From positions 16,279,566-16,343,565 of the forward strand of contig OY821743.1 in assembly GCA_963682055.1 (NCBI GenBank): a stretch of 64,000 nt of DNA, in the 5' to 3' direction. The notes under the pieces were generated by a model that was not told where the DNA came from, did not search any database, and saw only the letters and a list, made by a program, of their open reading frames with translations. Below are positions 11,970 through 19,894 of this stretch, one piece after another. Each line of letters begins with the position of its first letter. The stretch's first letter is position 1. The translations under genes and the position numbers were made by a program. The DNA is from Primula veris. Its lineage: Eukaryota > Streptophyta > Magnoliopsida > Ericales > Primulaceae.

Positions 11970-12126
11970 CGCTGAGACCGTAGATTTAATCTACGGTTTA
12001 CAGTGTTTCACTGTAAACCGTAGATTCAATCTACGGTTTACAGTGATTGTCTGTAGACCGTAGATTAAATCTACGGTTTACAGTGAACACTGTAGACCGT
12101 AGATTTAATCTACGGTATGTAGCATT
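11970..12126. repeat. Left palindrome cluster of the MULE
   Basis: Four copies of the self-complementary CCGTAGATTTAATCTACGG (variants TTCAAT, TTAAAT at the centre) are joined by CACTGTAAA/TTTACAGTG arms, giving long potential hairpins. The cluster lies just inside the terminal inverted repeat and about 130 bp upstream of the probable 5-prime leader of the PMD gene. It could bind transposase or act in regulation or silencing. That role is inferred. Confidence 0.85.
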
Positions 12127-12428
12127 TCTCTGTAAATTACACAGTCAGTCCCTATTTTTCAGAAATTACACAGTCAGTCCCTGTGCAAAAATTACACAGA
12201 CAGTCCCTTGAAAATAGAATTTCACGTTTTTTTTTTTAAAAAAATAAACTTTTATACCATACTCTCTCTCTTTCTCTCAAAAACCCCCCAATTTTCATCC
12301 AAAAAAACCACCCAAATCAATCAACCACAATAACTATCAAATTTCTTAACAAAAAACCCCAAATCATCAATCAAATTTATCCATAATTCAAGGGTATATC
12401 TTTTATTCTCTAATTTATTATTTATTTT

Positions 12429-12690
12429 GTGTAATTTCAATTTGTAAAATAGAAAAAAATATATAAAATATGCAAATTGATAATTCACTTAGCTATATAT
12501 AATTGTTTGTTGTTTGTTTATATTAATTATAGAAATTATAATAATTGTTGATATTTGTCCCATTTTTGCATTATTTTTTTTTTTTGTAATTTCAATTTGT
12601 AAAATAGAAAAAAATATATAAAATATGCAAATGGATAATTCACTTAGCTATATATAATTGTTTGTTGTTTGTTTATATTAATTATAATAA
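12429..12690. repeat. Direct repeat in PMD leader region
   Basis: A segment of about 100 bp (starting GTAATTTCAATTTGTAAAAT and running through CACTTAGCTATATATAATTG) occurs twice in tandem, around 12,429-12,530 and 12,587-12,690, separated by a T-run. It lies in the presumed 5-prime-UTR intron. Confidence 0.8.
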
Positions 12691-12739
12691 TTGTTGATAT
12701 TTGTCCCATTTTTGCATTTTTTTTTTTTATGTGTTTGGT

Positions 12740-13270
12740 TAATTTCAATTGTTGATAATTGTTGATAATGTGTTTGCTTATGATTAAAAAATTGAGTTAT
12801 GATTGTTTGGTTTATGATTAAATGCGTTTGGTTATGATTAAAAAATTGAGTTATTATTGTTTGGTTTATGATTAAATGTGTGTTTGGTTATTATTAAACA
12901 ATTGAATTATTATTGTTTGGTTTATGATTAAATGTGTTTGGTTATGATTAAAAAATTGAGTTATTATTGTTTGGTTTATGATTAAATGTGTGTTTGGTTA
13001 TGATTAAAAAATTGAGTTATTATTGTTTGGTTTATGATTAAATGTGTTTGGTTATGATTAAAAAATTGAGTTATTATTGTTTGGTTATCATTGTTTGGTT
13101 ATAATTGAGTTATCATTGTTTGGTTATCATTAATTGGTTATCATTGAGTTATCATTGTTTGGTTATCATTAATTGGTTATTTTATCATTGTTTGGTTATC
13201 ATTAATTGGTTATTAATTGTTTATTTTATCATTGTTTGGTTATCATTAACCGAGTTATATTTGGTTATCA
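12740..13270. repeat. GTTTGGTTATGATTA minisatellite before PMD start
   Basis: Tandem units of about 57-60 bp (TTGAGTTATTATTGTTTGG, TTTATGATTAAATGTG, TTTGGTTATGATTAAAAAA) run to about 13,080. They give way to shorter units of ATCATTGTTTGGTTATCATT. The last part is open in frame with PMD and would add a hydrophobic repeat (SYHCLVIINWL) if translated. A TATCACAG acceptor-like site ends the tract 5 nt before the preferred ATG, so I regard the repeat as intronic. Confidence 0.8.
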
Positions 13271-13278
13271 CAGTTAGA

Positions 13279-15677
13279 ATGGCAGATCCAGATCCACATA
13301 TTAAAGGCAGGTTGGGTATTTTACGACAGACCGGTCACATTTCTAATCAGACTTGGGATGCTGGAAGAGAAGCGGGTAGAGGAGATGCCAATAAGATTAG
13401 GGTTTATAATTATAGTTGGCAGATACCGACGCCTGAAAGGGTGGTTCAAAATATGATTAGGGCTGGTTTTTACGGTATTCACAGTATAGGTAATTATACC
13501 ATAGGCCGAGGCTTGCTTAAAGCCTTAGTTGATAGGTGGCGTGATGAGTCACACACGTTCCATTTTGTCGGTGGAGAGTTGGGGATATCTTTACAGGATG
13601 TAGAGATTATGCTTGGTCTCAGGGTGGATGGTCTTGCTGTTATCCGGTCGGAGCAGAATGATAACAGGGCGAGCAAGTTAGATATGGTAGAGAGTTTGTT
13701 GGGTGTTAGACCGGCTGACAATCAAGTGGATACAAACTGTCTGACAGTTAGACTTGATTGGATGTTACACACGTTTGGTGAATTACCCCTCAACCCTAGT
13801 GAGGAGCGTTTGCTATATCAGTCTAGGGCTGCCATGTTGTTATTACTGGGGGCACATGTATTTTCAGATAAGAGCAGTGATCAGATTCCACTTTGGCCTC
13901 TGCCATTTCTGGAGGATTTTGACACGTGTGCTGAGTATAGTTGGGGATCAGCTCTTCTGGCCTGGTTAGAGGCTAATCTATGCAGGTTGGTACGTTGTAA
14001 GGCAAACGGAGTAAGCGAGGCGGTGATGTTTCTGGATATGTGGGCGATTACCAGACTACTGCCGGTTAGACCATGTGAAGAGCTGCCGGAAGATATCGAG
14101 CCACCTGAGGGCTGGCCTAGGTTCCCCCTCGGTTACAGGTATGATATTATTTAGTTTTTGTCTTGGTTTTGTGGTTTTTTTTATTGTGTCATCTATCATT
14201 TACTTAGCTGCCAGTTATATTTATTGTTTATCGGGTTTTGTTTGTATATTACAGATGGAAGATTTGGAGGCAAACTAACCTTACGCCATATGTCTACGGA
14301 CATAATGTGGTCCACATACGTAACCAGTTTGACAATATGTCGCCTGAACAGGTAAATTTTAACTTTCGTATTATATGTAACTTACGTATTATATATTGTA
14401 TATGTTTGCATTGGTCTTATGTTTGCAGAATTTATTACTAGTATTTTTAAACCCTTGTTTATATATTCTAATTTTGCTAATTACAGATAGTGTGGCAACC
14501 TTACGGGAATCTCAATCAGTATCCGGAATACTGCACGCGGGGCCGTTATATGTGGCATTGTTCTGTGCCACTCATTTGTAATGAGAAGATTGAGTTCCAC
14601 CCCGCAGACAGATTCATGAGACAGTTCGGTTTTGTTCAGCAGGTCCCTACATATATTTGGAAACCCAGAAAGGGTCACGGCAAGGATAGAAGATTTGGGA
14701 TTGGGCAAAAACACGATTGGCCTGCACTTTTTGCAGAGTTTTTAACCGTGTGGAATGACCGCCAAAACCGGCTTGTGAACGACGAATTTGGTACGGGGAC
14801 GTCACCGGATTACATGAGATGGTATAGAGAGAGGACCCACATCTTCATAAACCCACCTGAACTTGCCCCGCCATCTCACGGTTTCCGGGAGCATACAGGG
14901 TTGTTCAGTAAAATGGTAACAACTAATTAAACTTCATTAATATTTGATTGTTATTTTTCTGTTTGTATATGTCAATACTTATAAATCGTTTTTTATTGTT
15001 TTTTTTTTTTTCAGAAAGCGGTATTGCGCCGCAATTTCAAATCGTTCAAACAGTATAAAATGAAAACGGAAGTGGACTTACTACGAAAGGACTTCGCTGA
15101 AATGGGAATGAATCCGTATGGGTCAGCTGATGAACAGTCGGATGAGGAGGATGACGATGACGATGACGAGGACGACGACGATGGTGATGACGACCTACGT
15201 TACGAACCAAGAACTTACACTAGGACTTCGAGTTGTCGGCGTCCCGACGAAAGAGGCAGAGGGGAAGGCGCATCTAGTAGCGGCGGGCGTAGCGGGAGTA
15301 GAAGAACGAGTGTAGGTCGACCCCCGACTACAGATCAGGGTCCGGATCCGAGTTCAAGCGGTCATCGTCGTCGTGCTTCTTTTACTGGGTCGGACTACGT
15401 TCAGGACGATGTTCCGTTCGATCATCATAGACAATCATTTGGGTTGTACGAGCATCATCCTAGTCAGCAGTCAACCGACAGTTGGAGTCGAGGATTGACA
15501 ATTACATCCCACGAGCGTGCTCCGCATCCAGAATCGCAGCATCGACAGAGACGGCGTACGGAGCTAAACGAAATCGAAGAGTCTACTGAGCCGTCATCGT
15601 CGGATAGATTAACATCGGCGGGAAAGATGCTCTCTACGTCCAACTTTAAATCATTTAGTCGTTACAAAAAAAAATAA
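13279..15677 (+). CDS. Plant mobile domain (PMD) protein of the MULE, 682 aa
   Basis: Four exons join with GT-AG introns and no frame break: 13,279-14,138, 14,255-14,351, 14,487-14,915 and 15,015-15,677. The encoded protein is 682 residues. Residues about 50-420 resemble the aminotransferase-like plant mobile domain (LLKALVDRWRDESHTFHF, GELGISLQDVEIMLGLRVDG, PLWPLPFLEDFD, RFMRQFGFVQ). Exon 4 encodes a low-complexity tail with an acidic run at about 501-522, then an RS/H-rich segment. A short motif, NFKSFKQYK, occurs at the start of exon 4 and returns as NFKSFSRYKK at the extreme C-terminus. The start was chosen because an acceptor-like TATCACAG lies just upstream, although the frame stays open to 13,105. 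PMD proteins in host genomes act in silencing and genome integrity; the role inside MULEs is unknown. This is the only undamaged gene of the element apart from the OTU frame. Confidence 0.85.
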
Positions 15678-15854
15678 ATGCACTGTTTTTGTTTTTTGTA
15701 TTTGTATGTATGTTTAATTCGTAAGTTAATTTGATTTGTATGTTTGATTTGTACGTTATAAATTCGTAAGTTTAATTTGATTCGTATGTTTGATTTGTAT
15801 GTTTGTAAAAAATATTCTGTATTTTAATTGATATGACTAATATTGAGTTTTTAC

Positions 15855-15950
15855 AAACCCTAAATTACAAACCCTAAACCCTAAACCCTAAACCCTAAAT
15901 TACAAACCCTAAACCCTAAATCCCAAACCCTAAACCCCTAAACCCTAAAT
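15855..15950. repeat. Interstitial telomere-like CCCTAAA tract
   Basis: About ten plant telomere words (AAACCCTA, with variants AAATTACAAACCCTA, AAATCCCAAACCC, AACCCCTAAACC) lie about 180 bp after the PMD stop codon. The tract is too short and degenerate for a chromosome end and sits inside a transposon with matching ends. AAACCCTA is also the telo-box of plant promoters, so it may serve the downstream transcription unit. Confidence 0.9.
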
Positions 15951-15967
15951 ATTCTGAAATATACATA

Positions 15968-16366
15968 CAAACCGTACATTTAATGTACGGTTTGTACAGA
16001 TTTCATACAAACCGTACATTAAATGTACGGTTTGTATGTATTCTGTGCAAACCGTAAAATAAATGTACGGTTTGTACCCCTGATTTAACCAGCGTCATTT
16101 TACGAATGTACTTTTTGCACCGAATCACCGTTGATAACGTAAAAAAAAAAAAAAAAAACCGTAAAAGTAATCTACGGTTTGTAGTGTAAATGACATTGGA
16201 TACCATATCTATCAAAATAAATCTGACAACACCTTATCACTTTTGAATTATTATGATTTGACAACCCTATCCGAAAATGACTACTCAATGCATTATTAAA
16301 GTTTGGAAATGACTACACCAAAAAAAACACTACAAACCGTAAAAGTAATCTACGGTTTGTAGTGTA
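15968..16366. repeat. Internal palindrome cluster of the MULE
   Basis: Three palindromes of the variant CCGTACATTTAATGTACGG (15,968-16,078) are followed by two copies of CCGTAAAAGTAATCTACGG (near 16,159 and 16,339), each inside TACAAA/TTTGTA arms. The last one ends about 10-15 bp upstream of a TATA box. The shared plan with the terminal clusters suggests a common binding or regulatory function, or an old nested element end. Confidence 0.8.
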
Positions 16367-16374
16367 AATTAACA

Positions 16375-16383
16375 CTATAAATA
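16375..16383 (+). promoter_or_regulatory. TATA box of the transposase unit
   Basis: CTATAAATA lies about 120 bp upstream of the ATG at 16,501. It is followed by an A/C-rich leader of plant 5-prime-UTR type (AACAAAACTTAAAATCAAAC) and preceded by a palindrome. Position and sequence fit a core promoter. Confidence 0.6.
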
Positions 16384-16500
16384 TGGCTCAATTTTGCCAA
16401 TTCTAACAAAACTTAAAATCAAACACAAACACATTTCAGAAATCTCTAAAAAAATACTCATTTCTCCCAAAAAAGATATATAAACAAACACTTTTCGAAA

Positions 16501-18328
16501 ATGAATTACAACTATGGTTATGACAACAACCAATGGAATAACAACAATGCGAATTCATCCAGTGGCTCAAACGATGAGCTAACTGATTATTCAGAGCACT
16601 TTGAAGTTGATTAATTGACTTGGGAAACAAGGGATGAAATGCTTGCTGATCTTGCTGATGTGGCTGGAAATTGGGGTTTCATTCTTACGATTCGTAGGTC
16701 TGGAGGGGGTGATGGGAGCATAACACCGTATGTTGATATTGTGTGTGTTAAATCGGGGGTTTACGAAAAAAAAAAACCATATTCCGTAAATTCAGGTACA
16801 AAGAAAAAAGATTGTCCATTTTTCATTAAAGGTTACGTAGTTAATGGTGAATGGATGTGTCACGTAGAAAATGGATAACATAACCACCCACCTCCAACTT
16901 TCCTCCAAGGGCAAGCACGACGTGCTCGTTTAACCCAAGATGAAAAAGAAATTGTTAAAACTTTAAGGCAAAGTAGTTTTAAAGTTGGTTCAATATTAGA
17001 GGCCATAAAAAATTAAAATCCTGACAATGTATCAAACACTAAAACGATACATAATTGTTTGGCTGGACTGAAATTTAAAGAACGAGATGGTAGAAACCCG
17101 ATACAGAAACTGTTTAATTTGTTGGATAGTCATCGCTACACATTCTACTATAATATGAACCCATCAACCCATTGCCTTGAGAACTTGTTTTTTGCACACC
17201 CCGATTCTATAAGGATGTTCAAAGCTTTTCCTGATGTCTTGTTAATGGATTGTACATATAGAACAAACCGTTTTAATATGTCATTTCTAGAAGTCGTAGG
17301 AATGACATCCACGAACCAAACATATTGTTTAGGTTTTGTTTTCATGAGTGACGAGACAAAGGAAAGTTATATATGGGCATTGGAAAAAATTTAAGTTACA
17401 TTGGAGGGGTGTATACTACCTAGGGTGTTTGTAACCGACAGGGAAATGGCCTTATCAAATGCTTTATCCGTTGTTTTTCCCGATTCTCATCATATTTTGT
17501 GCACTTTTCTTATTGCAAAAAATGCTTTGAAAAACTGCCGTAAAAAGATCCCTGATGAGGAGTGGCAAACGTTTCTAGATGATTGGGGTTTATTGGTTGA
17601 TTCTGAGTCGATAGAGGAGTACAATCATAACCGAACTTATTTCAATTTCCTCTTACAAATCGTTCCCTGCTGTGATTAAGTATGTAGACAAGCTTTTAAA
17701 TGATTATGCTGAAAAGTTTGTTGCATGCTATACCAACCATACAACACATCTAGGTAACAGAACTAGCAATCGAGCCGAACAACAACATGCTAAGCTGAAA
17801 AGATCCCTTTCCACAAATACTGGCACGCTTGAAACTGTTTGGGTAGAGGTGAATAGAATTCTAGAAAAACAGTTTGAGGATATTAAGATGAAGTTGGATA
17901 AATGCAAGTCTTATTTTCCACATTCTGAACGAACCCCTATATTTATAAATCTTAGGTCGTATATCACACACTATGCCTTTGATTTATTATTTCAAGAACA
18001 CAAAAAATGTAGTGGCCAGGCTGATGAGAATTGTTCTTACTCTTTCAAATTGTCTCACGGTTTACCTTGTCATCATATTATGAGTGAACATATTTTATTC
18101 GGGAAGCCTCTTCCTTTAGAATATATTCATCCATTCTGGAAAAAATTAGACGTAATTGATGATAATGGGAACACCGATGATTATGGGGTAGAGGGTGATC
18201 TAGAAGAGTTTAAAAGTGTTTATGCTTGCAAAACTAATGTTGAAAAACGGCGTATGAAAACACAACTTCGAGAGATAACCGTACCAGCCAGAACATCCAT
18301 CAGTGACCCCGAAGTGAGAGTAAAATAG
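16501..18328 (+). pseudogene. MULE transposase, inactivated
   Basis: The frame opens at 16,501 with an N/S-rich leader and runs through a FAR1/MuDR-like N-terminal region (CPFFIKGYVVNGEWMCHVE..HNHPPP). It continues into the MULE transposase domain (LLMDCTYRTNRFNMSFLEV, then RVFVTDREMALSNAL), and a SNRAEQQHAKLK block likely contains the catalytic Glu. Candidate catalytic Asp codons are near 17,248 and 17,437, with Glu near 17,777. A SWIM-like finger follows (CSYSFKLSHGLPCHHIM), in which the usual second Cys of the CxC pair is Tyr. Lesions are in-frame TAA codons at 16,612, 16,876, 17,014 and 17,392, a one-base frameshift around 17,655-17,670, and a stop at 18,326. The copy therefore cannot make a full transposase. 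It lies directly upstream of the OTU frame, to which it was probably fused. Confidence 0.85.
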
Positions 18329-19202
18329 GGGGAGACCTAGAAAAGGAGACAAATCTAGTAAGAGAGATAAGTCGGGATGGGAGTATGTGGAGGAACAGGG
18401 TGCTGGTGCTAGTAGGGACAAGGGTAAAGGTAAGGCGGATGAAACACCGGAGATAAGGGTAAAACCAACTAGGAGGCCGCGAAACCAGAACCCTAAACCC
18501 ACCCCCAATAGGCAAACCTTCCTGTACAGTGACCAAATATGGGTCATGTTACATAGTTACATCGAAACGGTTTATGATGTGCGTGGGGATGGTAACTGTG
18601 GGTTCCGGGTACTTGCAAATGCGACGGGTAAACAGCATGGGAAAGATGATTGGTATGCGGTAAGATGTGAGTTATTTCAAGAGCTGCAGCAAATGAAAGG
18701 TGTTTATTATGAGCTGTTTGAGAATCTTGTCTTTGAAGCTTACCGGTATGATTATATTTTATCAAGTTTAAATTTTTATCATGCTACAAATCCCGCACCT
18801 TCTGACAAATGGATGAGATTTCCGTCTTATGGGTTTTTAATTGCTTCTCATTACAATATTCCAATTGTATTGTTGTCCTTATGGCAAAATAATGATGGAG
18901 GGGTAAACGTGTGGAACAGTACTTTTTTACCTCTTTATACTGGTCCGTCTCGGGGAACGACAAATTACATCCCGACTGTAATGGTGTTCGTCAACAGTTG
19001 TCACTATGCTCAGGTTATTCCTAAAGAAGAAGGGATCTTCCCAATACCGGGAATTATAGCACGGTGGGAACAAACATGCACTGAGACAGCTGCGCCATGG
19101 AAGGAATTTTTTCGACCAAATTTCAAGTTATATATAGCGCTGGAAAAGCAATCGGGAAAGCAAAAAGCAAATGAAGAAGAAGCTATAGACCTAAGTCCAT
19201 AA
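18327..19202 (+). CDS. OTU-like cysteine protease domain, probable C-terminal part of transposase
   Basis: An undamaged frame of about 291 codons (first ATG at 18,387, 271 aa from there) begins with a basic linker (RGRPRKGDKSSKRDKSGWE). It then carries an OTU fold signature: GDGNCGFRVLA with the candidate nucleophile Cys71 and Asp68 (numbered from the ATG), and NSCHYAQVIP with the candidate His206. OTU proteins usually cleave ubiquitin or ubiquitin-like chains. The frame has no promoter or obvious start of its own, and the GRPRKG linker is what commonly follows the SWIM finger in this kind of transposase. I therefore infer it was the C-terminal part of a transposase-OTU fusion, separated by loss of one base in the A-run at 18,322-18,325. 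Whether it is now translated alone is unknown. Confidence 0.75.
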   Translation, partial: RGRPRKGDKSSKRDKSGWEYVEEQGAGASRDKGKGKADETPEIRVKPTRRPRNQNPKPTPNRQTFLYSDQIWVMLHSYIETVYDVRGDGNCGFRVLANATGKQHGKDDWYAVRCELFQELQQMKGVYYELFENLVFEAYRYDYILSSLNFYHATNPAPSDKWMRFPSYGFLIASHYNIPIVLLSLWQNNDGGVNVWNSTFLPLYTGPSRGTTNYIPTVMVFVNSCHYAQVIPKEEGIFPIPGIIARWEQTCTETAAPWKEFFRPNFKLYIALEKQSGKQKANEEEAIDLSP

Positions 19203-19785
19203 TCAGTTTTTTTTTTTAATTTTATGTAAATTACTATTTTTTCCAAGTTGTTGTAAATTTATATGATGTAAACAAATGTTTAATAAATTTGTTTTATGAA
19301 ATTTAGTTCATGTTTGCATATTGAGTTAATTTCTTTTATGAAATTTATATAATTTATGATTGTTTCATTCAAGAAAATTGACGATTGACACCAAATTGAC
19401 GACTTAGTTAATGTTTCATATTGCGTTATACAAGTGTTAAAAACAAACCAAAAAAACTTCACAAAAATTGACGATTTAGTTAATGATTCAATAAATATCA
19501 ACTTATACACTTGACAAAAATATAACATGAACCAAAAACATAAAATTTATCAAATCAACTTTTTTTGTGTAAATTTGTGTAAATTTTGTGTTTATTTTGA
19601 GAGATTGTTAGAATATTGGTAATTTATTTTATGTAAAATTTTAAAAATAAGGCATTTAGTTTTTTTATTAAAAAAATCATGTTTAATTTGAAAAAAATAT
19701 TCAGTATTTTAATTTTAATTATTAGAATTTTAATTTTAATTTTAATTTTTAATTTCAAAATTTCTGTGAAAACACTGTAAACCGT
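19203..19785. other. 3-prime noncoding region of the MULE
   Basis: T-rich sequence following the OTU stop codon, with possible polyadenylation words. It contains no gene or repeat beyond short AATTTTAATTTTAATT runs near 19,720-19,760. Confidence 0.6.
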
Positions 19786-19852
19786 AGATTTAATCTACGG
19801 TTTACAGTGAACCACTGTAGACCGTAGATTAAATCTACGGTCTGTGCGTTTT
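19786..19852. repeat. Right palindrome cluster of the MULE
   Basis: Two copies of CCGTAGATTTAATCTACGG (second with TTAAAT centre) in CACTGTA/TACAGTG arms mirror the left cluster, which has four. They belong to the terminal inverted region of the element. Confidence 0.85.
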
Positions 19853-19885
19853 TACAGAAATTTTGAAGTTTAAAAATACAATCTC

Positions 19886-19894
19886 TTTAACTTA
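19886..19894. repeat. Right 9-bp target-site duplication of the MULE
   Basis: TTTAACTTA, identical to 11,925-11,933. Confidence 0.9.

Larger units (their letters stand above)
11934..19885 (+). mobile_element. Complete Mutator-like element with PMD, transposase and OTU protease
   Basis: This is a 7,952-bp element. Its left end reads GAGATTGTATTTTTAAACT and the right end is the inverted copy of that sequence, flanked by an exact 9-bp duplication (TTTAACTTA). The inverted terminal region extends through CGTAGATTTAATCTACG palindromes at both ends. In order it carries a four-exon plant-mobile-domain gene, a telomere-like tract, palindrome clusters, a TATA box, a MULE transposase frame with several lesions, and an OTU cysteine-protease domain. 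Plant mobile domains are known both in transposons and in host MAIL1-like genes, and some MULE lineages are known to carry Ulp1-type proteases. Here the protease is OTU-like instead. The damaged transposase means the copy probably cannot move on its own. Confidence 0.9.

Noticed and set aside
13105..13278. Upstream ATG as the PMD start
   Set aside because: The added peptide is a translated minisatellite, and an acceptor-like site just before ATG 13,279 suggests it is intronic. Kept as a low-interest alternative.
15855..15950. Chromosome-end telomere
   Set aside because: The tract is under 100 bp, degenerate and located inside a transposon with matching ends and flanking duplication, so it is interstitial.
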